A stretch of DNA of 48,995 bases from Gammaproteobacteria bacterium (GTDB lineage: Bacteria; Pseudomonadota; Gammaproteobacteria; Enterobacterales; Neiellaceae): contig JAFOOX010000042.1 of assembly GCA_017425245.1 (NCBI GenBank), forward strand, positions 1-48,995, read 5' to 3'. Within the stretch, counting starts at the first letter, position 1. Every line of letters starts with the position of its first letter. The notes beneath the pieces were generated by a model. That model saw only the letters and a program-made list of their open reading frames with translations, searched no databases and was not told the DNA's origin. Shown here piece after piece: positions 33,362 through 45,793 of this stretch. A program made the translations under genes and the position numbers.

Positions 33362-33565
33362 TAGTTCCTCCATATTGTTTGTAATGTAGGTGACCCAAGT
33401 GGGTCTAACGTTGCGCTCTTAAGGAATTTTGGAACGCCATCAGGTAAATATCCCCTTGCGGTGCCTAGTTCAATCGCTACGACACAGCTCCAACCAAGCC
33501 TACCTTATAAGCCGCGCAGCAAAATGTGAACAGGCGCCAACTCCGATCTGCAACTCAATCTCCCA

Positions 33566-33845
33566 ACCCCGATTGAGCAGCGCCAAGATCACCCAGCAGG
33601 CAGCCACGGCATCGGGGCTGGTGGTGGGTCGAGGTGACAGGAGGTCACCGAGAGCGAGCCCGACACAGGTAAGTGCCAAAACAGTCCATGAACAGCCGGC
33701 GGCCCACCAGCAGCACCGGAACAGGCCACAGCTCAGGATAGCGCTCTACCGGGCCGCCGGTGGGTGCAGGGAGGCCGGGCGGGTCCGGTCTTCCTGCCCG
33801 TCGTGGAGGGGGCGGAACCCCTCCATCTGCTGCCACGCAGTAGCA
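33566..33845 (+). repeat. Direct repeat A, left flank of toxin cassette
   Basis: This ~280-bp block begins ccccgattgagcagcgccaagatcac and matches 35774-36020 in the same orientation at high identity, apart from short divergent patches. It contains H1 (33769-33794, 10-bp stem with two G-T pairs) and H2 (33804-33825, same as copy C). The gap 33362-33565 shows nothing recognisable. Confidence 0.82.
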
Positions 33846-33945
33846 TCTGCCGCGCTGCGGGCGCATGTCGCCGGCCCTTGCCCGGCCCGCGCCGGTCCCC
33901 AAATCCTCTCGGCCACCACCAGCCATGCGGCAAGCCTCAGCCCAA

Positions 33946-34281
33946 CTAATCCCGGCAGCACGCCATCTGCCGATCCCCGAAATAGATGCAGTCGCCATCC
34001 CAGCCCGTCAAATCACCCAAAGGCTGACGCAAGATTGCTTCGCTGTACAACCGGCCACTGAACAAGGGCTGACCATCGTGCTCGGCATATACCCCCGCTT
34101 CAATCTCGCGCTCACCAACACTACGCACCTGGATATAGACCCCGCCATCAGCACCGCCAACCAAGCCAGCCGCATCAGGCACGGACGATGGCCGCGCACC
34201 GCTTGGCCCGGCCTGCTCAGCCTGCAAGCAGCCTATCAGCATCAACGACAAGGCCAGCTGTACAGAAGGTGTCAACATCAT
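33946..34281 (-). CDS. Small predicted lipoprotein
   Basis: A 111-residue protein with a short signal sequence and a lipobox LIGC (Cys18). The mature part is Gly/Ala rich with a possible beta-rich end (GVYAEHDGQPLFSGRLYSEA) and two late cysteines. The ggagg site fits either of two adjacent ATGs (34281, 34278). It lies downstream of the immunity-like gene on the same strand by 61 bp and inside the repeat-flanked cassette. The function is unknown; it could protect the envelope or belong to the same defence unit, but nothing in the sequence proves it. Confidence 0.6.
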   Translation of the reverse strand: MMLTPSVQLALSLMLIGCLQAEQAGPSGARPSSVPDAAGLVGGADGGVYIQVRSVGEREIEAGVYAEHDGQPLFSGRLYSEAILRQPLGDLTGWDGDCIYFGDRQMACCRD

Positions 34282-34341
34282 GCTGCCTCCAGCGTCAGCC
34301 CCGGCTTGGTCGGTCGTGACGTCCTCAGGCTGAGCCGATTA

Positions 34342-34914
34342 TCAGAATGTGGCCAACAAGTTTCTTTCAAATCGTAGCCCCATCAAGCCGTTCTCTTCAC
34401 AAACCCGCTTAAAATGTTCGGTGGCGTAAAGCGCTATGCCGTTGAGTTTAGACTTGAACAATAACCGGCTTTCAATATCCTGTTCATAAAATGCTAACGT
34501 TTCGTAGCCATCATCCAGACCATTGAGATATTTTTTAATGCAAAGGCTCTCATCCTCCCTGCCGTAGTCGCGACAGTTGAAGATATACATTTGCTGGCCA
34601 TCAACGGTGATCGGTAAAAACTCTCCTGCGCTGGCCAACATTGGATGCAGCAGCGTATGCGCTCTTTCACTTAACACCAAGTACACCCTCAGCCAGAGAA
34701 AAACATCTGCAACTGGCGTATCCTCGCCTAGTACATCTCTGGTGGTACAGGATACCTTATTATGCCAAAACGGTAACAGCGGCACATTCGTACTCGGTTG
34801 CTTGCGAATAGCCTCAAAGTTAATCCCATCTAGCTGAGCGGCCAGTGACATAACATTCAAGCTCAAAGTCCTGAACTCGTGAGGGCGCTCCATCAGCTGA
34901 TAAATATCGGTCAT
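34342..34914 (-). CDS. Imm11-like (DUF1629) immunity protein
   Basis: The 190-residue cytoplasmic protein ends in LNGIALYATEHFKRVCEENG then LMGLRFE, the pattern seen at the end of DUF1629/Imm11 proteins, where a late strand and helix precede GLxGLxF. Family members occur as immunity partners of polymorphic toxins. It starts inside the stop of the AHH-nuclease gene (ATGA overlap, 34911-34914), the normal toxin-then-immunity order. I infer that it blocks that nuclease. The call rests on C-terminal motif and context; the first 100 residues give no further clue. Confidence 0.68.
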   Translation of the reverse strand: MTDIYQLMERPHEFRTLSLNVMSLAAQLDGINFEAIRKQPSTNVPLLPFWHNKVSCTTRDVLGEDTPVADVFLWLRVYLVLSERAHTLLHPMLASAGEFLPITVDGQQMYIFNCRDYGREDESLCIKKYLNGLDDGYETLAFYEQDIESRLLFKSKLNGIALYATEHFKRVCEENGLMGLRFERNLLATF

Positions 34915-35639
34915 GCTTCACCGCTCCAGATCGTGTTTTTCTTGGCCATGATATTAGCCGGGTGCGATCCGGTTCTTAATCGCCTTTTCACATCCATCAG
35001 GCGATTGATAAATACAGCCTCTGGCAATGTGTCCAACATGAATCTTGAAATAATCCAAGTCTCATAGTTGTAGCGATGTATTTCACGATGGCCTGGAGAA
35101 TTTGGCGACTCCCAGTTTTGCTCTTTGTTCTTCTTATAATTAGTTAGCCACGCCCCATTCAATGGATCATTAATCCCAATGCCGTAGGCATGTAGATTTA
35201 AACGTACGTTCATGATTTCGTCTTGGCGATAGCGCCCTTTGCCGGGAATAATATGATGAGCTTCATGTTCAGGAGTCGGTTTTGGCTCACCTGCTGCGGA
35301 AAGGTGTTTTGCGAGTCGTTCTGTAGGATGATGCTCTTCTACGTACAACTCCTCAATCATCTTGTTTTTGGCAGCCGCTCTGTATGCCGCCAAGCTCTGC
35401 TGCTGTGTCACATGTCCAACAATCTGGCGACGCATAACCTTCAGGTGCTGCCAATCTCTGATTGCTTGGTCAATCCACGCTTCCGCCTTTTTACTATCTT
35501 GAGGAAGGCAGGCATAACGCTTGTTGTGGAACTTTGCGCACTCCACCTCATATCTGTGGATAGCTAGCTCTAGCGCACTAGGGTTAGATGGCCGAGGGCC
35601 CGGCTTTAGTGTGGGTAAGACTTTGGTCATAGTCGTCAT
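34911..35639 (-). CDS. AHH-type HNH nuclease toxin
   Basis: The 242-residue protein has an AHH-family nuclease domain in its C-terminal half: EHEAHHIIPGKG (A127, H128, H129), LNLHAYGIGINDPLNGAWL (N161-G162) and GHREIHRYNYETWI (H184, H188). This is the HNH/EndoVII-superfamily arrangement used by many bacterial polymorphic toxins. The first ~120 residues are charged and helical and carry no visible secretion, Rhs, PAAR or signal segment, so delivery is unclear: it could be a cargo effector, an orphan toxin module or an intracellular nuclease. ATG 35639 is the first start; another lies at 35630. The next gene overlaps by 4 bp. Confidence 0.78.
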   Translation of the reverse strand: MTTMTKVLPTLKPGPRPSNPSALELAIHRYEVECAKFHNKRYACLPQDSKKAEAWIDQAIRDWQHLKVMRRQIVGHVTQQQSLAAYRAAAKNKMIEELYVEEHHPTERLAKHLSAAGEPKPTPEHEAHHIIPGKGRYRQDEIMNVRLNLHAYGIGINDPLNGAWLTNYKKNKEQNWESPNSPGHREIHRYNYETWIISRFMLDTLPEAVFINRLMDVKRRLRTGSHPANIMAKKNTIWSGEA

Positions 35640-35773
35640 CCGTAACGAGCAAGTTGGGCCATGAGGCTAGCCTAAGGCCAGCGCCAACATCAAGGGATAA
35701 TCAGCCGTTCAAAGCCACCACTCCTACAGTTGCGGGACATCTCGCCCGCCACCGTCAGCAGCGCAGCATCCCC

Positions 35774-36060
35774 TCCCCCGTTTGAGCAGCGCCAAGATCA
35801 CGCAGCAGCCAACCACGGCATCGGGGCTGGTGGTAGGTCGAGGTGACAGGAAGTCACCGAGAGCGAGCCCGGCACATGGATGTGCCGTCGAGCGGCCCGC
35901 CAGCAGCGCCGGAACAGGCCACAGATCCAGATTGCGCTGCTCTACCGGGCCGCCGGTGGGTGCAGGGAGGCCGGGCGGGTCCGGCCTTCCTGCCCGTCGC
36001 GCGGGGGCGGCACCCCGCATCCGGGCGGCGCAGCCGCAATCTGGCCGCGCAGCGGCAACC
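35774..36060 (+). repeat. Direct repeat B, right flank of toxin cassette
   Basis: The second copy of the block at 33566-33845, same strand. H1 is at 35965-35990 (10-bp stem) and H2 at 36001-36018 (gcgggg/ccccgc), the latter with a stem changed on both sides relative to copies A and C. The block ends about 110 bp before the TPP riboswitch. The stretch 35640-35773 shows nothing recognisable. Confidence 0.82.
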
Positions 36061-36172
36061 CCGCACCGCAGGCACAACCGCCGCGTAGCGACAAAAAACA
36101 TCGCCAACGCAGTTGGCACACCATCACCACCAACCTTGTACAACCAGCACTTTTTGCAGATACTCGCCGCGA

Positions 36173-39600
<3,428 letters not shown>

Positions 39601-39604
<4 letters not shown>

Positions 39605-39804
39605 CCATCACCATCAACCACCAGCCCCACCCGCTGCCCGGTCCCCAGCCACTGCTGGCGCTGCTGGCCGAGCTGCAGCTGGCTAGCGCTGACGGCGTGG
39701 CCCTGGCCATCAATCAACAGGTGGTGCCACGAGCCTGCTGGGCCACCACCACCATCCATCCCGGCGACCAGCTGCTGCTGGTCGGCGTCATTGCCGGAGG
39801 CTGA
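39601..39804 (+). CDS. thiS: Sulfur carrier protein ThiS
   Basis: A 67-residue ubiquitin-like protein ending in the diagnostic Gly-Gly (VGVIAGG). The terminal glycine is adenylated and thiolated to deliver sulfur to ThiG. A ggaggtgag site just upstream and the ATGA overlap with thiDE support the start. Although the sequence is divergent in the middle, size, C-terminus and position leave little doubt. Confidence 0.93.
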
Positions 39805-39806
39805 CC

Positions 39807-40583
39807 ATGCTCCCTTTTACCCTTGCCGATCAGACCTTCTCCAACCGGCTGTGGCTGGGCAGCGGCAAATTCGCCAGCGCCGAGCAGCTGACCGAAGTGG
39901 TGACCGCCAGCGGCACCGAGCTGGTGACCCTGGCCATCACCCGCCTCGATCTGGCCAGCGGCCGCGATCAGCTGCTGGCGCCGCTGCGCGCCTGTGGCGT
40001 GCGGCTGCTGCCCAACACCGCCGGCGCCCGCGATGCCGACGAGGCACTGCTGCTGGCCCGGCTCACGCGTGAGGCGCTGGGCACCCCCTGGCTGAAGCTG
40101 GAGATCCACCCCGATCCCCGCTACCTGATGCCCGATCCGGTCGAAACCCTCAAGGCCGCCGAGCAGCTGGTGGCCGAGGGCTTTGTGGTGCTGCCCTATG
40201 TGCATGCCGATCCGGTGCTGTGCAAACGCCTCGAAGAGGTGGGCTGCGCCGCCGTGATGCCGCTGGCCGCGCCCATCGGCAGCAATCGCGGCCTGCTCAG
40301 CCGCGACTTTCTGGCCATGATCATCGACCAGAGCCGGGTGCCGGTGATCGTCGATGCCGGCCTCGGCGCCCCCAGCCATGCCGCAGCCGCGCTGGAGCTG
40401 GGGGCCAGCGCCGTGCTGGTCAACAGCGCCTTGGCGGCGGCGGCCGATCCGGTGGCCATGGCCCACGCCTTTCGTTTGGCGGTCGCTGCGGGCGCCCTTG
40501 GCCACAGCGCCGGACTGGCCACCAGCCAAACGCAGGCGGTGGCCAGCAGCCCGCTGGCGGCATGGCTGGAGGCGCTGGCATGA
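39807..40583 (+). CDS. thiG: Thiazole synthase ThiG
   Basis: A 258-residue TIM-barrel enzyme. The Schiff-base lysine is K97 in WLKLEIHPD; other conserved parts are [49 protein letters not shown] and [20 protein letters not shown]. It forms the thiazole ring from deoxyxylulose phosphate, dehydroglycine and ThiS-thiocarboxylate. It begins 2 bp after the thiS stop and overlaps thiH by ATGA. Confidence 0.97.
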   Translation: MLPFTLADQTFSNRLWLGSGKFASAEQLTEVVTASGTELVTLAITRLDLASGRDQLLAPLRACGVRLLPNTAGARDADEALLLARLTREALGTPWLKLEIHPDPRYLMPDPVETLKAAEQLVAEGFVVLPYVHADPVLCKRLEEVGCAAVMPLAAPIGSNRGLLSRDFLAMIIDQSRVPVIVDAGLGAPSHAAAALELGASAVLVNSALAAAADPVAMAHAFRLAVAAGALGHSAGLATSQTQAVASSPLAAWLEALA

Positions 40584-41761
40584 ACTTCGACCACTGGCTT
40601 GAAAGCAGTGACTGGCAGCCACTGCGCCGCCAGATCTACCAACATGACGCCACTGCGGTACAGGCCGCCCTGCACCAGCCGGGGGCAGCGCTGCCGCTGT
40701 GGCAGGCGCTGCTATCACCGGCCGCCGGGCAGCAGCTAACGGCGCTGGCCGCCCAGGCGGCGGCGCTCAGCCGCCAGCGCGTTGGCCGCACCATGCGCCT
40801 GTTTGCCCCGCTCTATCTCTCCAACCGCTGCAGCAACATCTGCAGTTATTGTGGCTTTTCGATGCACAACGCCATTCGCCGCCTGACCCTCGACCGCGAG
40901 GCGCTGGAGCAGGAGCTACAGGCGCTGCACCGCCAAGGGTTCGATGAGCTGCTACTGGTCAGCGGCGAAAGCAGCCAGGAGGTCAACCTCGACTACCTGC
41001 GCCATGCCATCGGCCGTGGCAAGCAGCTGTTTCGGCAGGTGCTGATCGAGGTGCAGCCGCTGACCGAGGCCGACTATCGCCAGCTGGTGGCGGCCGGCCT
41101 CGATGGGGTGCTGGTCTATCAGGAGAGTTACCACCGCCCGACCTACGCCAGCGTCCACCTCAAGGGGCCCAAGCGCGACTTCGACTGGCGGCTGGCCACC
41201 CCGGCACGCGCCGCAGCGGCGGGGGTAGAACGCATCGGCCTGGGGGTGCTGCTTGGCCTCAACGACTGGCGCAGCGAGCTCTATCTGCTGGCCGGCCATC
41301 TGCGCCAGCTGCAGCAGCAGTTCTGGCGCAGCCGCTTCCAGCTCAGCCTGCCGCGTCTGCGCCCCTGCACCGGCGGCGCGCCGGTGGCGGCGCCGGTCAG
41401 CGACCGCGAACTGGTGCAGGCCCTGTGTGCCCTGCGCCTGCTGGCGCCGGAGGCGGGGATCAGCCTCTCCACCCGCGAGCCCGCGCCATTGCGCGATCAG
41501 CTGGTGCTGCTGGGCGTCACCCAGATGAGCGCCGGCTCCAGCACTCAGCCCGGGGGTTACAGCGGCAGCGGTGAGGCGCTGGAGCAGTTCGCCACCAGCG
41601 ATCAGCGCCCCCTCGGTACGGTCGCCCAGCGCCTGCAGCAGCTCGGTCTGGCGCCCGTGTGGAGCGACGGTCGCTGGGGCGATGAGCGCTGGAGCGATGA
41701 ACGGCACACCAAGGCGCAGCAGCCAACGGCTTGCGCCTATGGCCAAGTTGGACAAGCATGA
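40580..41761 (+). CDS. thiH: 2-iminoacetate synthase ThiH
   Basis: A 393-residue radical SAM enzyme with the cluster motif C84-x3-C88-x2-C91 ([12 protein letters not shown]). It cleaves tyrosine to dehydroglycine and p-cresol, giving the glycine imine used by ThiG; this oxygen-sensitive route replaces the ThiO oxidase of aerobes. Other conserved segments are [22 protein letters not shown] and [14 protein letters not shown]. The start lies inside the thiG stop. The C-terminal ~25 residues are longer than in most ThiH and look low-complexity. Confidence 0.95.
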   Translation: MNFDHWLESSDWQPLRRQIYQHDATAVQAALHQPGAALPLWQALLSPAAGQQLTALAAQAAALSRQRVGRTMRLFAPLYLSNRCSNICSYCGFSMHNAIRRLTLDREALEQELQALHRQGFDELLLVSGESSQEVNLDYLRHAIGRGKQLFRQVLIEVQPLTEADYRQLVAAGLDGVLVYQESYHRPTYASVHLKGPKRDFDWRLATPARAAAAGVERIGLGVLLGLNDWRSELYLLAGHLRQLQQQFWRSRFQLSLPRLRPCTGGAPVAAPVSDRELVQALCALRLLAPEAGISLSTREPAPLRDQLVLLGVTQMSAGSSTQPGGYSGSGEALEQFATSDQRPLGTVAQRLQQLGLAPVWSDGRWGDERWSDERHTKAQQPTACAYGQVGQA

Positions 41762-41807
41762 GACCTCATCACCACTCACGCACCGACTGCTTGAACAAGG
41801 AACTATG

Positions 41808-42656
41808 ATGACTGCGCTACAACTCCCCTCTCCATTGGTCAGTGTCGATTGGCTGGCGGCTCATCTGTCCGATCCACGGCTGGTGGTGCTCGATGCCCAT
41901 ATGGCCCCGCCGGGCAGTGCGCCGGCGAGCGGGCCAGTAATGCAGATCCTCGGCGCCCGCCGTTTTGATTTCGACAGCGAGATTTGCGACCAGCGCAGCC
42001 CGCTGCCGCATATGCTGCCGTCAGCGGCGCAGTTCACCGCCCAGGTGCAGGCGCTGGGCATCAACGGCGACAGCCTGATCGTGGTCTATGACCGCCTTGG
42101 CATCTTCTCGGCACCACGGGCGCTGTGGATGTGGCGGGCGATGGGCCACGGCGCCGTGGCCATCCTCGACGGTGGCCTGCCAGCGTGGCAGGCGGCCGGA
42201 CAGCCGCTTGAAGAAGCGTGCCCCTACGCCGGCCCGGCGGGCGATTTTGTCGCCGCGCCAGTGGCTGACCTGTTCTGTGATGGCGATGAGGTGGCGGCGC
42301 GGCTGGCCGATGGCAGTCGCCCGGTGGTGGATGCCCGCGCTCGCGAACGCTTTGCCGGACAAGTGGCCGAACCGCGCCCCGGGCTGCGCAGCGGCCATAT
42401 GCCGGGGGCGCTTAACCTGCCCTATGCCGAACTGCTGCGCGACGGCCGGTTTAAGCCAATAGATGAACTGCAAAATGCGCTCGGCACCCTGCTACCAGCG
42501 GACAGCGCCCCGCTGTTGACGTGCGGTTCGGGCGTCACCGCCTGTGTACTGGCGGTGGCCGCCGAGCTGGCTGGCTACCGGGGCATGACTATTTATGACG
42601 GCAGCTGGGCTGATTGGGGCAGTGATCCCAACCGACTGGTGGTGAGTGATAACTGA
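41808..42656 (+). CDS. Rhodanese-type 3-mercaptopyruvate sulfurtransferase
   Basis: A 282-residue two-domain rhodanese. The active-site loop is CGSGVTAC with the nucleophile C239, the SseA-type sequence of mercaptopyruvate sulfurtransferases; the N-terminal rhodanese domain (about 1-130) is catalytically silent. The second ATG of a pair (41808) has the better spacing to an aagga site. It starts 46 bp after thiH on the same strand, so a sulfur-donor role in thiazole formation is possible, although in Escherichia coli that sulfur comes through IscS and ThiI. The link is inference from position. Confidence 0.88.
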   Translation: MTALQLPSPLVSVDWLAAHLSDPRLVVLDAHMAPPGSAPASGPVMQILGARRFDFDSEICDQRSPLPHMLPSAAQFTAQVQALGINGDSLIVVYDRLGIFSAPRALWMWRAMGHGAVAILDGGLPAWQAAGQPLEEACPYAGPAGDFVAAPVADLFCDGDEVAARLADGSRPVVDARARERFAGQVAEPRPGLRSGHMPGALNLPYAELLRDGRFKPIDELQNALGTLLPADSAPLLTCGSGVTACVLAVAAELAGYRGMTIYDGSWADWGSDPNRLVVSDN

Positions 42657-42720
42657 GGGGCTGGCGCTGGCCGGTGGCTGCGGCTAAGGTTAGCGCCCAG
42701 CTTTCCTGCCAGTAGTCCGC

Positions 42721-42933
42721 ATGGGTTCAGACACTGCCACTGCCAGCCAAATCTGCCCAGCCTGCGGCCAACCATTGCGTTGCGGTGTGGCCATGGGCGA
42801 CAGCCAGTGTTGGTGTTTTGCCCTGCCGCCACAGTTGTCGCCAGAGGGTGCCGCCAGCTGTCTCTGCCCCGACTGTCTGGCCAAGGCGCTGGCCCAAACC
42901 AGTGACGCAGACGACACCCAGGCCACCACATGA
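42721..42933 (+). CDS. Cysteine-rich CWC family protein
   Basis: A 70-residue protein with CPACGQPLRCG, a central CWCF motif and CLCPDCL, the pattern of the cysteine-rich CWC family. The cysteines should bind zinc. The family is of unknown function. Its stop overlaps the start of the GlxA-type regulator (ATGA at 42930), so the two are translationally coupled. Confidence 0.87.
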   Translation: MGSDTATASQICPACGQPLRCGVAMGDSQCWCFALPPQLSPEGAASCLCPDCLAKALAQTSDADDTQATT

Positions 42934-43871
42934 CGACGCCTATCCGCCACTGGCAGGCGTGGCTATGGCCCGATGCCCGAGCGCTGGAGCTGCAGCTGCT
43001 CGAAGCGGTCTGTGCCGCGGCCCGCTCACTGGACCCGCAAGCGCCTGAGCTGCAGCTGTGGCCGCTGGCCAATGGCGGCCTGCCGAGCGTCGCCACAGAT
43101 CAGCGGCTGTGGCTGCTGACCGGCGACAACCCGCCACCGCTCACCGCCCTGCAGCGGGACTCACTAGCCCAGCGTCTCGCCAGCGGCCAACCGCTGGTGG
43201 TGCTGCATCATGGCCTGCTGCTATTGGCCAACGCCGGTCTGCTGCGCCAGCAGCAAGAGCCACTGGCAGTGGAACGCAGCCTGGCCGACAGCCTGGCCCG
43301 TCTCTGCCCGCAGCTGCCACAGAGCCGCCAACTGTTCACTATTCACAAGGGGCTGAGCAGCGGCTGCGGCGGTCTGGCCACCCTCGATCTGGCGCTGGCC
43401 CTGCTCGCCCGCGACCGCACGGACAGCCTGGCCGATCAGGTGGCCGCCCTGCTGCACGCGCCGCTGCCCCGCCCCACCACCAGCCTGCAGCGGCCGTTGA
43501 TTAAGGTGCAGAGCGCCGGCGCCCGCACCGTACAGGAGGCAGTGCAGCTAATGCGCGCCAACGTTGAAGAGCCGCTGTCCAGCGATGAGCTGGCCGGCCA
43601 TGTCGGGGTGTCGCGGCGCCAGCTGGAGCGGCTGTTCAAGCAGCATCTGCAGCAGGTGCCGGGGCAGTACTATCTGGAGCTGCGGCTGAAACGGGCGCAG
43701 GAGATGCTGCTGGCCAGTGGCACCTCGATCATCCAGATCGGCCTCTCCTGTGGCTTCTCCTCGGCCAGCCATTTCTCCAGCGCCTATCGTGGCTTTTTCG
43801 GCATCACCCCGCGCGAGGAGCGGGCCAAACGCTTTAGCGCGGCCGGTGGCAGCGGCGGTGAGCGGGGCTGA
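42930..43871 (+). CDS. GlxA-type AraC-family transcription regulator
   Basis: A 313-residue protein with an N-terminal DJ-1/PfpI-like domain (about 5-190) that lacks an obvious catalytic Cys in the usual nucleophile-elbow position, and a C-terminal AraC domain (about 205-305) with LSSDELAGHVGVSRRQLERL and IGLSCGFSSASHFSSAYRGF then GITPREER. Such GlxA-like regulators respond to small nitrogenous compounds in known cases. Its target here is unknown. Confidence 0.87.
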   Translation: MTTPIRHWQAWLWPDARALELQLLEAVCAAARSLDPQAPELQLWPLANGGLPSVATDQRLWLLTGDNPPPLTALQRDSLAQRLASGQPLVVLHHGLLLLANAGLLRQQQEPLAVERSLADSLARLCPQLPQSRQLFTIHKGLSSGCGGLATLDLALALLARDRTDSLADQVAALLHAPLPRPTTSLQRPLIKVQSAGARTVQEAVQLMRANVEEPLSSDELAGHVGVSRRQLERLFKQHLQQVPGQYYLELRLKRAQEMLLASGTSIIQIGLSCGFSSASHFSSAYRGFFGITPREERAKRFSAAGGSGGERG

Positions 43872-43874
43872 GCT

Positions 43875-44315
43875 TTAGCCATCGCCATGCGGATAGATCA
43901 GCGCCAACTGCCCCGGACCGGGCACGGTTTCGCCCAGGTCAGCCAGCAGTTTCAGGGTCTGGCCCAAATCTCGGGTGAGATGACGCTCAGAGTGACGGTC
44001 GACGCCCGCCATCATCAGGTTGAGCAAGTGCGCCTGCAGATTCTCCATGGCGACAATGTTGATGCTGTGGGCCAGCCCACCCGCCTCACACTGCATCATC
44101 AGCTGATTCAGCGGCGGAATGGCCTCAGGGCCGCACAGCTGCCAGTGGCGAATATCAGTCACCCGGATCCAGGGGCTACCCTGCAGCTGCGCCGCCGCGG
44201 CCCCCACCTGATCGCGGTAGGCTTCGGCACATTCGCGGTTGATCGCGCCGTGCACCACCACCCACAGCAGCCGCTGACCGATAAGATGGACTGAAAATTC
44301 CCCATGTTCACGCAT
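43875..44315 (-). CDS. STAS-like hypothetical protein
   Basis: The 146-residue protein starts MREHGEFSVHLIGQRLLWVV and has alternating strands and helices (NRECAEAYRDQVGAAAAQ, WIRVTDIRHWQL), resembling small STAS-like proteins in related bacteria whose function is not known. I prefer ATG 44315, which begins at the first conserved segment with gagga upstream; a GTG at 44411 would add 32 residues without family likeness. It converges tail to tail with the GlxA-type gene, 3 bp apart. Confidence 0.65.
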   Translation of the reverse strand: MREHGEFSVHLIGQRLLWVVVHGAINRECAEAYRDQVGAAAAQLQGSPWIRVTDIRHWQLCGPEAIPPLNQLMMQCEAGGLAHSINIVAMENLQAHLLNLMMAGVDRHSERHLTRDLGQTLKLLADLGETVPGPGQLALIYPHGDG

Positions 44316-44617
44316 CAAAACCGGGCCATCCTCAGCGTGGTGACGACTTCCATTAAAGCTGAGGAAAACCGACGCCACCGCGTGAAATGGCAGCAGTCCG
44401 AGCCAGTTCACACAACATCAATGGGTTGCACATACCAGCCCTAATTTGGCGATTGCGGTGGAAATCCGCCCTGCACCACGCCGGCTCAAACTGCCCCGAC
44501 GACGGGCAATGGCTGTAACGCTGCAACTACAGGTCGGGTAAACAGCCGCTCGCCGCTGGCCACTGTTACTGACAGCGATAGCCATTAAGCTGCCTGCTGA
44601 ACCGATGAGTGGCGGCA

Positions 44618-45274
44618 ATGGCAATGCGACAACTGTTTTTGGGCTGGCGTGAGGTGGTGGAGGGCTGCTTTCTGGTGGCGCTCGGTATCGCCTTTCTGCA
44701 GGCCGGTGACCTGACCATCGGCGCCACTGCAGGCCTCGCCCGTATCACCCAGATCCACAGTGGCTGGAGTTTTGGCCTGCTGTTCTGGCTGATCAACCTG
44801 CCCTTCTACCTGCTCGGCTATCTGCAGCTGGGCGCCCACTTCACCATTCGTTCGTTTATTGCCGTGTGCCTGCTTAGCCTGATGAGCGAGGCGCTGGCCA
44901 TGGGGCTGACCATCGCTATCCACCCGCTGCTGGCCGCCGTCGCCGCCGGTGCCTGCATAGGTTTCGGCCTGGTGATCATGTTCCGCAGCAACGCCTCACT
45001 GGGCGGTTTTAACGTGCTTGCCCTGTTTCTGCAGAAGCGCTTCGCCATCCCGGCCGGGCGTACCATGCTCTGGTCAGATGCTCTGATCCTGGTGCTGGCT
45101 CTGACCGCCATCGACTGGCACAACGTGCTCTGGTCGCTGCTGGTGGTGTGGATCATGGCGTCGATGGTTGGCCGCTACCACGACCGCTCGGCCCTCGACC
45201 GCTTTCGCCTGACCGCCAAAAAGGCCGATGCCACCAGTGACAGTAGCCGCCAATCGGTGACTGCCGAACGCTGA
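44618..45274 (+). CDS. YitT family membrane protein
   Basis: A ~218-residue protein with five membrane segments and the YitT/DUF161 pattern: an early GIAFLQAGDLTIGATAGLA, ...LLFWLINLPFYLLGY and GLVIMFRSNASLGGFNVLAL. It lacks the DUF2179 tail of longer YitT proteins. Substrate unknown. Possible starts are GTG 44609, ATG 44618 and ATG 44624, none with a strong ribosome-binding site. Confidence 0.85.
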   Translation: MAMRQLFLGWREVVEGCFLVALGIAFLQAGDLTIGATAGLARITQIHSGWSFGLLFWLINLPFYLLGYLQLGAHFTIRSFIAVCLLSLMSEALAMGLTIAIHPLLAAVAAGACIGFGLVIMFRSNASLGGFNVLALFLQKRFAIPAGRTMLWSDALILVLALTAIDWHNVLWSLLVVWIMASMVGRYHDRSALDRFRLTAKKADATSDSSRQSVTAER

Positions 45275-45386
45275 GCGCATAGCCGCAGCGGCTCGTTCAT
45301 CCCTGAACGCCGCTGCGCACCAGCCCTATTCTGCCTGCCCTGCCACTGACGCCTTGTCACTTCCGCCTTGTGACTTGTGATTTACG

Positions 45387-45419
<33 letters not shown>

Positions 45420-45433
45420 TCCAGAAAGATAAA

Positions 45434-45476
45434 TTGCATATGCCACAAACCGGGCGTATAACTGGCATATGCCACA
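45434..45476 (+). promoter_or_regulatory. Promoter with paired operator candidates
   Basis: A -35 TTGCAT (45434-45439) and a -10 TATAAC (45457-45462) are 17 bp apart. The sequence gcatatgccaca occurs twice, at 45436-45447 over the -35 and at 45465-45476 at the expected transcript start; each contains the palindromic core gcatatgc. This layout suits repression, most simply by the DUF134 protein encoded 15 bp downstream. Confidence 0.72.
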
Positions 45477-45490
45477 TACAAGACCCATCG

Positions 45491-45793
45491 ATGCCGAGAC
45501 CGAAAATACCCCGTCATATCTGTGGTCGCCCGGCGGACAGCTGCTTCAAGCCCAATGGTCGGCCGATGAGCCAGCTGGAGCAGGTGCGGCTGGCGGCGGA
45601 TGAATTTGAGGCACTGCGGCTGGTTGATCTGCTGGGGATGCAACAGCAGGAAGCCGCAGTGGTAATGGGCGTGTCACGCCAGACGCTGGCCAACCTGGTC
45701 AAGGGGGCCCGTTTCAAGGTGGTGGACTGCCTCACCCAGGGCAAAGCCCTGATGATGCACCTCGAGGTGCCAGGAGAACGAAATGACGATTAG
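45491..45793 (+). CDS. DUF134 helix-turn-helix regulator
   Basis: A 100-residue protein beginning MPRPKIPRHICG, the typical DUF134 N-terminus, followed by LAADEFEALRLVDLLGMQQQ and the sigma-70-region-4-like HTH EAAVVMGVSRQTLANLVKGA. I chose ATG 45491 because family members start with MPRPK; longer in-frame extension would cross the promoter. It is the first gene of an operon with a NifX-like protein and a SLAC1 channel. It is probably an autoregulated DNA-binding protein that senses metal or redox state, but no effector is known. Confidence 0.9.
   Translation: MPRPKIPRHICGRPADSCFKPNGRPMSQLEQVRLAADEFEALRLVDLLGMQQQEAAVVMGVSRQTLANLVKGARFKVVDCLTQGKALMMHLEVPGERNDD

Noticed and set aside
33429..34377. 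Plus-strand frames over repeat A and opposite the lipoprotein gene
   Set aside because: Same frames appear in repeat B; composition reflects the repeat and no starts are supported.
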